Below are positions 33,350-41,574 of a stretch of DNA of 64,000 bases, piece after piece (position 1 is the stretch's first letter; every line of letters starts with the position of its first letter). The stretch comes from DAOOVD01 sp035369845 (GTDB lineage Bacteria > Bacillota > Desulfotomaculia > Desulfotomaculales > Pelotomaculaceae). Both the position numbers and the translations under genes were made by a program. A model generated the notes under the pieces. It was given only the letters and a program-made list of their open reading frames with translations. It had not been told where the DNA came from and did no database searches. Location of the stretch: positions 1 to 64,000 of the forward strand of contig DAOOVD010000002.1 of the NCBI GenBank assembly GCA_035369845.1. Direction: 5' to 3'.

Positions 33350-35014
33350 TTACACTTCCATGATGATCGGCAGTATCATCGGCCTTCTCCTGGTTTTTTC
33401 ATATAAAAACTTGCCCAGGGCATCCCGTACTTGTGACTTTATTGAAGACCATTCGGACATACCCTTGCTCGCACATTTTTCCAGAGCGCATTTCACCTTT
33501 ATTTTAGCTTCCTCTAGAAGTTCTTCAGACTCGCGCACATATACAAACCCTCTGGAAACGATATCCGGTCCGGCCATGACAAGGCCTGTTTCTCGATTAA
33601 TGGTCACAACCACTATCAATATGCCGTCCTGCGAAAGCAGTTTGCGATCCCGCAGAACTATATTGCCTACATCCCCTATACCCAGACCGTCAACAAGCAC
33701 TTTACCGGCGGTAACCCTGCCCGCGACTCTCCCGGAACGACGGGTGAAATCCAGCACCTGACCGTTTTCCGCCACAAACACGTTCTCAGGCGAAACCCCG
33801 AGGTCTTTGGCAAGTTCGGCGTGTTTTATCAGCATTCTGTATTCCCCGTGAATGGGAACGAAATATCTCGGCCGCGTCAGGTTAATCATCAGCTTCAACT
33901 CTTCCTGACTGGGGTGACCGGACACATGGATGCCGGAAACCGATTCATTTATCACACGCGCACCTTGTCTGTACAACTGGTCGATGATACGGGCCACCAT
34001 CTTCTCGTTGCCCGGTATCGGCGAGGCAGATATGATTATGGTATCGCCGGGCAGGATCTCAACCTGACGGTGATCCGACAAGGCCATCCTGGTCAAGGCC
34101 GACATCGGCTCTCCCTGGCTTCCGGTGGTCAATATCACCACGCGGTTCCTGGGCAGGCGGTTGGCCTCGTCAAGTTCGATCAACGTCCCTTTGGGGATTG
34201 TCATATAGCCCAGTTCATGCGCGACGTTAACTACATTGACCATACTCCTGCCGGCCACAGCCACCTTCCGGTCATATCTTTTTGCTGTGTTGATCGCCTG
34301 CTGCAGCCTGTGCACGTTTGATGCAAAAGTAGCGACAATCACCCTTTCCTGTGCCATCCGGAAAGTATCGTCGAACGTCGTTCCCACAAAGCGTTCCGAG
34401 AAGGTGTAGCCCGGTTTTTCCACATTCGTGCTGTCGGATAGAAGTACCAATACACCCTTTTCTCCCAGTTGGGCGAGTCTGTGAAAATCAGTTATCTGTC
34501 CGTCTACGGGCGTCTGGTCGATTTTAAAATCGCCAGTGTGAAGAATAACTCCCAGCGGCGTATGCACAGCTATCGCGACCGAATCCGGGATACTATGTGA
34601 AACCCTGATAAATTCTACCTTAAATGGCCCCACCTGAACAATGTCCCTTGGTTTTACCGTATGCAGGACGGCTTCCCCGGCTATGTTCTGCTCCTTTAAT
34701 TTTCCGTACAGCAGTCCCAGGGTAAGTTTTGTTCCGAATACCGGCACGTTCAGCTGACGCAGCACGTAGGGCAGGGCTCCAATATGATCCTCATGCCCGT
34801 GGGTGAGCACTATCCCCCGAACAATTTCCCTGTTTTCCAACAGGTAAGTTATATCCGGGATTACGATATCAATTCCCAGCATTTCTTCTTCCGGGAACAT
34901 TAAACCGCAGTCGATTATTAAAATATTTTCCCCAAATCTCACCGCCATCATGTTTTTGCCGATTTCCCCCAGCCCTCCGAGAGGAATGAGAGACAATTTG
35001 GGTTCTTTTGACAA
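33350..35014 (-). CDS. rnjA: Ribonuclease J
   Basis: This metallo-beta-lactamase/beta-CASP nuclease with 5'-exonuclease and endonuclease activity serves in mRNA decay and rRNA maturation. The 554-residue protein has LIPLGGLGEIGKNM at the N-terminus and the zinc motif LTHGHEDHIGALPY. HTGDFKIDQTPVDG, SDSTN and SGHPSQEELK follow, then a C-terminal dimerisation domain. All catalytic residues are present, so it is an active RNase J rather than a weak J2. The start is TTG 35014 after AAGGAGGTG. Position between dapA and tepA equals that of rnjB (ymfA) in B. subtilis, so the J1/J2 letter is uncertain. Confidence 0.93.
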   Translation of the reverse strand: MSKEPKLSLIPLGGLGEIGKNMMAVRFGENILIIDCGLMFPEEEMLGIDIVIPDITYLLENREIVRGIVLTHGHEDHIGALPYVLRQLNVPVFGTKLTLGLLYGKLKEQNIAGEAVLHTVKPRDIVQVGPFKVEFIRVSHSIPDSVAIAVHTPLGVILHTGDFKIDQTPVDGQITDFHRLAQLGEKGVLVLLSDSTNVEKPGYTFSERFVGTTFDDTFRMAQERVIVATFASNVHRLQQAINTAKRYDRKVAVAGRSMVNVVNVAHELGYMTIPKGTLIELDEANRLPRNRVVILTTGSQGEPMSALTRMALSDHRQVEILPGDTIIISASPIPGNEKMVARIIDQLYRQGARVINESVSGIHVSGHPSQEELKLMINLTRPRYFVPIHGEYRMLIKHAELAKDLGVSPENVFVAENGQVLDFTRRSGRVAGRVTAGKVLVDGLGIGDVGNIVLRDRKLLSQDGILIVVVTINRETGLVMAGPDIVSRGFVYVRESEELLEEAKIKVKCALEKCASKGMSEWSSIKSQVRDALGKFLYEKTRRRPMILPIIMEV

Positions 35015-35129
35015 ATCCGCACCTCCTTGCCTTTCCTTGTGCTGTTCATAAAAAGCATATTTACTGGTGAGATGTTATAAAGGAGAAGGTGGGAAAATAT
35101 TTAATTGACTGACGGTCTTCGAGAGCCGT

Positions 35130-35470
35130 TCGGACATTCAGATTATATTATACTTTATTTTGTAGACGGTAACAACCCGGATTCCCCTGTAACACCAGCC
35201 TTAGAGAACGGGCATAATGCCGTAAAACATGTGCTTCACCGGCAAATAAAAGAACCTCAAGGTCCCGTAGGCTGCCGGAATGCGATTTATTGAGATAATC
35301 GCAGCGGTTCTCCAAGACATTGAGGCATGATGTGAGTTGAAGTTGGCCCGGTTTCTACCGATGTAACACAAGCGCTGCCGGCGCGAAGCACAGGAAGTGG
35401 GCGGTGATATGGCGCTGTCCCGGTTGATTCGACGCAAAGCATATGATCTGGCGTTTTTCAACCTCAAGTT
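35130..35470 (-). pseudogene. Degenerate transposase fragment (IS1634-like)
   Basis: The gap 35015-35517 holds no intact gene. In one minus-strand frame (35411-35358) it reads HITAHFLCFAPAALVLHR, then a stop. This resembles the conserved transposase segment around AHFLICFLALVL in IS1634-type elements. Nearby frames carry more protein-like stretches broken by stops and frameshifts. I take it as an old insertion-sequence remnant. The identification rests on one short motif, so confidence is low. The rest of the gap shows only the RNase J ribosome site near 35025. Confidence 0.35.
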
Positions 35471-35517
35471 ATTTTGTCAACAACCTCAGGGAGCCCGTAA
35501 CGCCCTTTTTAAAAGAT

Positions 35518-36402
35518 CTATAGCAGTTTTGCGTTCTGCAGCAATTTTTTGATTGTCTCTTTTTCCGCAACGGTAGCCTCAACAAGTGGCAGGCGCGTGC
35601 TGCCGCACTGCCATCCCAAAATATTCATGGCCGCTTTGATAGGTACTGGATTGGTGTTGATGAACATTCCTTTAAAAAGCGGGAAAAGTTCGATGTGTAT
35701 CTCGTTCGCCAGCGTGGTGTTGCCCGAGGTGAAAGCATTTATCATTTCCTGTATGCGTCCGCCGGCAAGGTGCGAAACAACGCTTACGACTCCTTTGCCG
35801 CCGAGCGCGAGAACCGGAAGCGTCAGGGAATCGTCACCGCTGTATATTGCAAAGCTGTCCGGCAGCAAACTGCGCATTTCGCTGACCTGATCCATGCTTC
35901 CGCTTGCTTCTTTTACAGCTACGATATTGTCAATTTCAGCGATCCTTGCCATAGTTTGTGGAATTATATTAACTGAAGTTCTTCCGGGAATGTTATATAC
36001 CATGATCGGCAGGTCTGTGTTCTTGGCCACCTCTTTAAAATGCCGGTACAAACCTTCTTGGGAGGGCTTGTTGTAATACGGAGCCACCAGCATAACCCCG
36101 TCCACGCCTGCTTTTTGCGCTTTCCTCGTCAGGTCGATGCTCTCCTCGGTGGAATTTCCGCCGGTCCCTGCAATAACAGTCGCCTTTCCTCCCACTTCAT
36201 CCACAACGGCCTTGAACAGCTCAACTTTTTCGTCTTTTGTAAGTGTTGGTGATTCTCCGGTCGTGCCGGCTATCACCAGACCGTCGGATCCGTTTTGAAC
36301 CAAATGGCGGGCGAGTTTTCTGACCTGGCTGAAATTTATACTCAGGTCCTTGTTGAATGGTGTTATCATTGCGGTAATAACACGCCCGAAATCAGTTGTC
36401 AA
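35518..36402 (-). CDS. dapA: 4-hydroxy-tetrahydrodipicolinate synthase
   Basis: The enzyme condenses pyruvate with aspartate semialdehyde, the first step to diaminopimelate, lysine and dipicolinate. The 294-residue aldolase-type barrel has TTGESPTLTKDEK, YYNKPSQEGLY, the catalytic tyrosine in MVYNIPGRTS and the Schiff-base lysine in IVAVKEASGSM. TTG 36402, seven bases after AAGGTG, is the probable start; GTG 36411 lies in that site. It is the last gene of the asd-aspartokinase-dapA set, as in B. subtilis. Confidence 0.96.
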   Translation of the reverse strand: MTTDFGRVITAMITPFNKDLSINFSQVRKLARHLVQNGSDGLVIAGTTGESPTLTKDEKVELFKAVVDEVGGKATVIAGTGGNSTEESIDLTRKAQKAGVDGVMLVAPYYNKPSQEGLYRHFKEVAKNTDLPIMVYNIPGRTSVNIIPQTMARIAEIDNIVAVKEASGSMDQVSEMRSLLPDSFAIYSGDDSLTLPVLALGGKGVVSVVSHLAGGRIQEMINAFTSGNTTLANEIHIELFPLFKGMFINTNPVPIKAAMNILGWQCGSTRLPLVEATVAEKETIKKLLQNAKLL

Positions 36403-36428
36403 GTCTTTCACCTTCTTTTTGAAAAAGA

Positions 36429-37655
36429 TTACTCACCGGGGCCGAAATACCGGTGAAGGGCCCGGATGCTGTTTTCCATATCTTCTTTTCTCACGAGCAC
36501 CCAAATTGACGTATAAGAATCTGCGGATTGTAAAATTTGAATATTTTCAGACGCAAGGGCTTCCACTATCTTTGCCATCACCCCAGGCACTCCGGTCATG
36601 CCGGCACCCACGGCAGCTACCTTTGCACAGTCCTTTTTAACCTCCGGAGTAATTCCCATGTTCTCTAGTACTTCTAAAGCCTTTTGGCAGGTTGAATTAC
36701 TTACAGTAAACAAGACCGCTTCAGGATGCACATTGATAAAATCGACGCTGATTCCGGCCAGAGCAAGCGCTTTAAAAACTCTTCTCTGAAAATCCGTCAC
36801 GCCGTCCGAATCCTTCGTTAGAATCTTGAACTGTGCGATATCTGGAATGTGAGTTATACCTGTCACCGTACGGTCTCTTTTAATATCAACGATTCCCTTG
36901 TAAACCTTTCCACGGGAAGCGACAATAGTGCCCGGAGCATCGCTGAACGTGCATTTCACGCGGATTGGTATGCCTTTTTGCATCGCTATTTCAACCGCGC
37001 GCGGATGAACAACCTTCGCACCTTCGCGGGCCAATTGGCATATTTCGTTGTAGGTAACCCTTTCAAGCGGACGCGCTTCAGACACTATTCTCGGGTCTGC
37101 GGTCATAATCCCCTCTACATCGGTATATATGTCAATCCACTCGGCATCAAGCGCCACACCGAGTGCAGCGGCAGTTACATCGCTGCCGCCCCTGCCGAGA
37201 GTGGTCACTTCGCCATCCTCGGAAATTCCCTGAAAACCGGCTACAACCGCAATTTTCCCTTCGCCGGCAAGTTTTATTATGTTCTCCGTATTCACTCTCA
37301 GAATCCTGGCATTGTTGTATTCTTTATCAGTAATTATCCCCGCCTGGGCACCGGTCAGGAAAGATGCCAGACCGCCTGCCTTCTTAATAATAGCGGACAT
37401 GAGCACACCAGAAATAATCTCTCCGCAGGCCATAAGAAGATCGGATTCGCGCGGAGATATCTCACTTTTACCGTGCCCGGCAAAGTCAAGCAAGGTATCG
37501 GTGGCATATGCGTCTCCCCTTCGTCCGATGGCCGATACCACCACAACGGGGCAATATCCCTCCTGCTTTGCCTGAATCACCTTCAAAGCTGCTTTTTCCC
37601 TGGAGTCCTCATCCCTGAGAGAGGTTCCGCCAAACTTTTGAACAATGAACCTCAC
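36429..37655 (-). CDS. dapG: Aspartate kinase
   Basis: This enzyme phosphorylates L-aspartate at the head of the lysine, threonine and diaminopimelate pathway. The 408-residue protein has the kinase motif VQKFGGTSLRDE at the N-terminus, TLGRGGSDVTAAALG near residue 155 and two C-terminal ACT domains for effector binding. Length fits a monofunctional class. It starts with GTG 37655 after AGGGGAA. In B. subtilis the enzyme at this place (DapG) is the diaminopimelate-sensitive isozyme, and the same asd-dapG-dapA order supports that name. Effector type cannot be read from sequence. Confidence 0.93.
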   Translation of the reverse strand: MRFIVQKFGGTSLRDEDSREKAALKVIQAKQEGYCPVVVVSAIGRRGDAYATDTLLDFAGHGKSEISPRESDLLMACGEIISGVLMSAIIKKAGGLASFLTGAQAGIITDKEYNNARILRVNTENIIKLAGEGKIAVVAGFQGISEDGEVTTLGRGGSDVTAAALGVALDAEWIDIYTDVEGIMTADPRIVSEARPLERVTYNEICQLAREGAKVVHPRAVEIAMQKGIPIRVKCTFSDAPGTIVASRGKVYKGIVDIKRDRTVTGITHIPDIAQFKILTKDSDGVTDFQRRVFKALALAGISVDFINVHPEAVLFTVSNSTCQKALEVLENMGITPEVKKDCAKVAAVGAGMTGVPGVMAKIVEALASENIQILQSADSYTSIWVLVRKEDMENSIRALHRYFGPGE

Positions 37656-37704
37656 TGGCCAGTTCCCCTTTTGTAACCTTTAGCTGCGGAAATAAAAAGC
37701 CGTG

Positions 37705-38727
37705 CTATTTTTTTAAAAGACATCCGTGTCTTACAACAAGCTCTGCAATTTGAACGGCATTGGTAGCCGCGCCCTTGCGCAGCTGATCTGCAACAACCCA
37801 CATATTCAAGCCGTTTGGAATGGAATTGTCCTCTCTAATCCTTCCTACAAACACTTCGTCCCTGTTTGAGGCGAAAAGCGGCATCGGGTATTCTTTTCCA
37901 GCAGGATCGTCAATTACCACAATACCCGGAAATTCACTCAGCAGTTTTCTCGCTTCTGGAGCGGTTAATTTTCTTTCGGTTTCAATATTTATTGCCTCGG
38001 AATGGCTCCGGTATACTGGAACGCGGACTGTCGTAGCAGTAATGGCTATTGTTTCGTCGTGCAGAATTTTTTGGGTCTCTTTTACCATTTTCCACTCTTC
38101 TTTTGTGTAGTCCATATCTGCGAAAACGTCAATATGCGGTATCAGGTTAAACGCAATCTGATGAGGAAATACTTTGAGAGTAATTTCCCCTTCATCCAGC
38201 AGCAAGGACCTTGTCTGATCTGTCAATTCATCTATGCCTTCCCTGCCAGCGCCTGATACCGCCTGGTAAGTAGCTACCACCACCCTTTTTATTTTTGCGG
38301 CATCGTGAACCGGTTTCAAGGCGACAACCATCTGAATGGTTGAGCAATTCGGGTTGGCAATAATGCCCTGATGATATTTCACGTCATCAGGATTGACTTC
38401 AGGAACCACCAGGGGCACTGAAGGTTCCATCCTGAAATTGCTGCTGTTGTCTATCACCACACATCCGCGTTCCACCGCTGCAGGAGCGAATTCCTTGCTT
38501 GCTGCGCCGCCGGCAAAAAGGGCGATATCCATCCCGTCGAATGACTCTGGTTTGGTTGCCTCAACAGTAAAAGAACTGCCGCGAAATTCCATCTTTCTTC
38601 CCGCCGAGCGGGCAGTCGCACATAGTCTAAGCTCTCCCACCGGGAATTCACGCTCTTCCAGAATTCTTAACAACTCTTGTCCTACAGCTCCGCTCGCACC
38701 TACCACAACCACGTTGTATACTCCCAA
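37705..38727 (-). CDS. asd: Aspartate-semialdehyde dehydrogenase
   Basis: This enzyme reduces aspartyl phosphate to the semialdehyde with NADPH. The 340-residue protein has the nucleotide motif VVGASGAVGQELL, the catalytic cysteine in ANPNCSTIQM and QAVSGAGREGIDEL with the active-site region. I start at TTG 38727: GGAGGG lies seven bases upstream, whereas the in-frame TTG at 38742 overlaps that site. It begins the asd-dapG-dapA operon and has a possible promoter of its own, separate from dpaA/dpaB. Confidence 0.95.
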   Translation of the reverse strand: MGVYNVVVVGASGAVGQELLRILEEREFPVGELRLCATARSAGRKMEFRGSSFTVEATKPESFDGMDIALFAGGAASKEFAPAAVERGCVVIDNSSNFRMEPSVPLVVPEVNPDDVKYHQGIIANPNCSTIQMVVALKPVHDAAKIKRVVVATYQAVSGAGREGIDELTDQTRSLLLDEGEITLKVFPHQIAFNLIPHIDVFADMDYTKEEWKMVKETQKILHDETIAITATTVRVPVYRSHSEAINIETERKLTAPEARKLLSEFPGIVVIDDPAGKEYPMPLFASNRDEVFVGRIREDNSIPNGLNMWVVADQLRKGAATNAVQIAELVVRHGCLLKK

Positions 38728-38794
38728 GTTACAACCCTCCAAAACAAAAAAAATTATAATTATATAAAATAGCGGGGCTATTCCATACTATTCT

Positions 38795-38822
38795 CTTATA
38801 ACATTTTAATAATTAATCTCAA
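38795..38822 (-). promoter_or_regulatory. Possible sigma-A promoter of asd
   Basis: On the minus strand TTGAGA, 16 bases and TATAAG lie between dpaB and asd. It would let the vegetative lysine genes be expressed without the sporulation-specific dpaA/dpaB genes. The boxes are imperfect. Confidence 0.4.
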
Positions 38823-38839
38823 CACTTACAAGCCAAACA

Positions 38840-39424
38840 TCAGTATGTTATTAATACAGGCTGTATTTGCCTACCGCTCAGGGCCGCAACAACGGTATCG
38901 ATGATCATTTCCCATTTTGCCGTCAATGAATTCGGTTTTCCTGTGGGATTGTCCTGCCCGAAAGGTACCATATAGATATTTTTAACATTGAGCAGCAGCC
39001 CTATGTTTTTTGCGTTCATACCGAGCCCGTCGTTGGTGGACACCGCGATAACCACCGGCCTCTGGTTTCTGAGCTGGGCCTTTACGGACATCAACACAGG
39101 TCCGTCAGTGATTCCGTTGGCCAATTTGGCAAGGGTATTTCCCGTGCAAGGTGCAACAACCATAATGTCAAGCATTTTTTGAGGGCCTATCGGCTCTGCT
39201 TCCACCATAGTGCGGATAGCGCTCCTGCCGGTAATTTCACGGAGCGTGCTCTTCCATTTTTGATTTGTGCCGTACTTCGTATCGGTACAATCAACGGAGT
39301 TGCTAATTATGGGAAAAACTTCAGCCCCTTCTTCGACCATCCTTTGAACCTGCGGAAGAACATACTCAAGGCAACAGTGGGATCCGGTCAAAGCAAAGCC
39401 TATTTTTACGTCTTTCAAAATCAC
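38840..39424 (-). CDS. dpaB: Dipicolinate synthase subunit B
   Basis: This 194-residue flavoprotein-like subunit works with DpaA to make dipicolinic acid, the calcium-binding spore-core compound. Motifs are VKIGFALTGSHCCLEYVLP at the N-terminus and MVVAPCTGNTLAKLANG, as in flavin-dependent decarboxylase-type proteins. The start is GTG 39424 with GGAGGTG six bases upstream; the open frame up to 39487 overlaps the end of dpaA and is less likely. Also named spoVFB. The gene lies 25 bases after dpaA. Confidence 0.95.
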   Translation of the reverse strand: MILKDVKIGFALTGSHCCLEYVLPQVQRMVEEGAEVFPIISNSVDCTDTKYGTNQKWKSTLREITGRSAIRTMVEAEPIGPQKMLDIMVVAPCTGNTLAKLANGITDGPVLMSVKAQLRNQRPVVIAVSTNDGLGMNAKNIGLLLNVKNIYMVPFGQDNPTGKPNSLTAKWEMIIDTVVAALSGRQIQPVLITY

Positions 39425-39449
39425 AAAAAGCACCTCCATCGAAGGTAAA

Positions 39450-40340
39450 TCAACAAACGCCTGCTTCCTCCGACAGTATCCTGGCAATCACCCCTGCCAG
39501 AATCTTTCCCGCTGTTTTAGGCGCCACTTTCCCGGGCAGTCCGGGAGCAAAAACAGCCTTAATCCCGAGACTCTCCGCCCGGCTGAAATCCGTTCCGCCG
39601 GGAGCCGAGGCAAGATCAATAATTACGGCTTCCGGCGGAACTTTTTCCAGAACTTTCCCGGTCAGCACAGGCGCGGGTATAGTATTGAAAATTACTTCAG
39701 CCTGATCCAAATACCCGGCCATTTTGTCAAACGGAACCGGTATGAGTTTCATCTCGGTTATTCTGGCAAGCTGTTCCAATCTTCGTGCAACAACCAGCGT
39801 CCGTGCTCCCATTGCACCAACCAGTCGCGCGAGTGTCATGCCGACCCGTCCGAAGCCCAGAACGAAAGCGTTGCAGCCATGAATTGTTGAAGGCATCAGC
39901 TCCATCGCCAACTGCACCGCCCCTTCGGCTGTAGGGATGGAGTTCAAAACAGCTATCTCATCTAGCTTCATCAGTTCGATAATGCGAAGACCTTTACGGC
40001 CGGCCAGCTCATAAAGAAGCGGCCTGGCGCTTCCGATAAAAACGTAAGAACCGGCGGGGATCCACTCTTTCATACTGTTAATGTCAAGCAGGCGATCAGA
40101 AAGGGGACTATAAACAATACCCCCTTCATTAAAACCCGGTACGGGCAGGATTGTTGCATCAACACCCTCGAGGCACGCTTCGGGAACCCGGCATATTTCA
40201 ACTCCGTCCAAGTTCTCTTCAAAAGGAAGTCCCATTACTCTTATTCTGGCACCCAAATTGACAAGTTCCCTTATTAAAAACAGTTCCCTCTTGTCTCCTC
40301 CGACAACGGCAGCCTTTATACCGTACAGGTTTGGTCCCAT
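39450..40340 (-). CDS. dpaA: Dipicolinate synthase subunit A
   Basis: This subunit oxidises the dapA-derived dihydrodipicolinate to dipicolinate with DpaB in the mother cell. The 296-residue protein has an N-terminal SpoVFA domain (KAAVVGGDKRELFLIRELV) and a Rossmann fold with VLGFGRVGMTLARLVG. The start is ATG 40340 with GGGAGG upstream; ATG 40382 would come before the predicted transcription start. A sigma-K-like promoter stands just upstream, in line with known mother-cell control. Also named spoVFA. dapB lies directly upstream. Confidence 0.94.
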   Translation of the reverse strand: MGPNLYGIKAAVVGGDKRELFLIRELVNLGARIRVMGLPFEENLDGVEICRVPEACLEGVDATILPVPGFNEGGIVYSPLSDRLLDINSMKEWIPAGSYVFIGSARPLLYELAGRKGLRIIELMKLDEIAVLNSIPTAEGAVQLAMELMPSTIHGCNAFVLGFGRVGMTLARLVGAMGARTLVVARRLEQLARITEMKLIPVPFDKMAGYLDQAEVIFNTIPAPVLTGKVLEKVPPEAVIIDLASAPGGTDFSRAESLGIKAVFAPGLPGKVAPKTAGKILAGVIARILSEEAGVC

Positions 40341-40382
40341 AACCGCCAAGGCCTCCCGAAGCCTTCGTCTCACGCTTATCAT

Positions 40383-40412
40383 CAGTATATGAGTTTTCCA
40401 AAACGGAGGTGC
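40383..40412 (-). promoter_or_regulatory. Sigma-K-like promoter of dpaA-dpaB
   Basis: On the minus strand GCACC, 16 bases and CATATACTG come close to the sigma-K consensus (mACm, N16, CATAnnnTA). The start of transcription would be near 40375. B. subtilis spoVFA is sigma-K dependent, which makes the match meaningful. One of the last -10 bases differs. Confidence 0.5.
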
Positions 40413-40427
40413 TTGTCAAATATTTAA

Positions 40428-41237
40428 TTAAAGTTCCTCAAACAACAGCTTTTCCAAGCCATAAACCACCCTTTCCAAACGGATTGCCTTCCTGATGCCC
40501 AGCAATACGCCCGGCATGAACGACTCTCTTGTTATAGAATCATGTCTTATGGTAAGGGTTTGTCCCAATCCCCCGAAAATGATTTCCTGATGCGCAACCA
40601 ATCCGGGCAACCTTACGCTGTGAATCCGTATTCCTCCCGCATATTTGCCGCCTCTTACTCCCTCAATTTTTTCGATTTCATAAGGCAGACCCTGCTGAAA
40701 TCCGCTTTCCCTGTTTTCAAAAACAACCTCGGCAGTCTTAATCGCCGTCCCTGAAGGGGCGTCCAGTTTCTGATCATGATGGAGTTCGATAATTTCCACA
40801 TCGGGAAAATGTCTTGCCGCCTCGCCCGCAAACTTTATCATCAGCAGTGCGCCGATGGCAAAGTTGGGAGCAATCAACCCGCCGATCCGTTTATTTTCCG
40901 ACATCTCAATTATATTCCTGATTTGCTCCCGGCTCATGCCCGTCGTACCGATAACCGGCCTCACTCCTTTACGCATTATCGTCAATGTGTTCTCGTACAC
41001 CGAATGAGGGCCCGTAAAATCTACAGCTACATCCGGCTTCGTTCTTGAAAGCACTTCTTCAAGATTGCTCTCTATAACGATACCTGTTGTTCCTGATCCG
41101 CAAAGGGAACCAACGTCTGTACCTTCGCCCCGGCCGTCCACAGCTCCGACAAGTTCCATATCCAGTGCGTTGAAAACATTTTTTGCCACTTCCCTGCCCA
41201 TACGTCCATATGCTCCCACTACCACTACTCCAATCAA
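40428..41237 (-). CDS. dapB: 4-hydroxy-tetrahydrodipicolinate reductase
   Basis: This enzyme reduces the DapA product with NAD(P)H. The 269-residue protein has the nucleotide motif VVVGAYGRMGREVAK, the catalytic ELHHDQKLDAPSGTA and GLVAHQEIIFGGLGQTLTIRH. The start is TTG 41237 after AGAGGGGGCGG. It completes the steps to tetrahydrodipicolinate in this region; DapL at 9196 may do the next step. It lies upstream of dpaA, in the region where mother cells need the same intermediates. Confidence 0.96.
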   Translation of the reverse strand: MIGVVVVGAYGRMGREVAKNVFNALDMELVGAVDGRGEGTDVGSLCGSGTTGIVIESNLEEVLSRTKPDVAVDFTGPHSVYENTLTIMRKGVRPVIGTTGMSREQIRNIIEMSENKRIGGLIAPNFAIGALLMIKFAGEAARHFPDVEIIELHHDQKLDAPSGTAIKTAEVVFENRESGFQQGLPYEIEKIEGVRGGKYAGGIRIHSVRLPGLVAHQEIIFGGLGQTLTIRHDSITRESFMPGVLLGIRKAIRLERVVYGLEKLLFEEL

Positions 41238-41378
41238 TTTTCCGCCCCCTCTTTACTTGAAAAATACCCTTGCCAACTATAAAGTTAATTTTCGTACATA
41301 TAATTACCCGTGTCAATATCAATTCCCGCGGTTTGAGAAGTCAAGAATCAAATCTTGTTCATCCAGGAATTTACATTT

Positions 41379-41570
41379 TTATTCTCTTATCTCCGGAATC
41401 ACAATGCCACAACAGCCGCCATCCGGCAGGTGCGGAAAATTGAATTCCGCCAGGGCATAGCCAGATCCGGACGTCAACAGATAGTATTTTGTTTCAGCGC
41501 TTTTGTAGTTAAATGAAATATTTTCTCTTTTGAACAAAGCATTTCTCCTTTCCTTTCTTCTGCTCATCAT
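41379..41570 (-). CDS. Possible small protein after the proteinase gene
   Basis: This frame of 63 residues starts four bases after the proteinase stop codon. The first third is basic (MSRRKERRNALFKRE). The rest (YYLLTSGSGYALAEFNFPHL) could form strands, and two adjacent cysteines precede GIVIPE. There is no clear ribosome site, so expression would need coupling to the upstream gene. I do not recognise the protein. It fills part of the 337-base gap between the proteinase gene and dapB. Confidence 0.4.
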   Translation of the reverse strand: MMSRRKERRNALFKRENISFNYKSAETKYYLLTSGSGYALAEFNFPHLPDGGCCGIVIPEIRE

Positions 41571-41574
41571 ATCT

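Noticed and set aside
33093..33761. 222-residue plus-strand open frame over the RNase J 3' end
   Set aside because: It mostly lies antisense to RNase J and the terminators, and its start part is A/T-rich noncoding sequence.
35201..35467. 88-residue minus-strand open frame
   Set aside because: Composition is arginine- and histidine-rich and unlike a normal gene; there is no ribosome site, and a better explanation is a decayed transposase in other frames.
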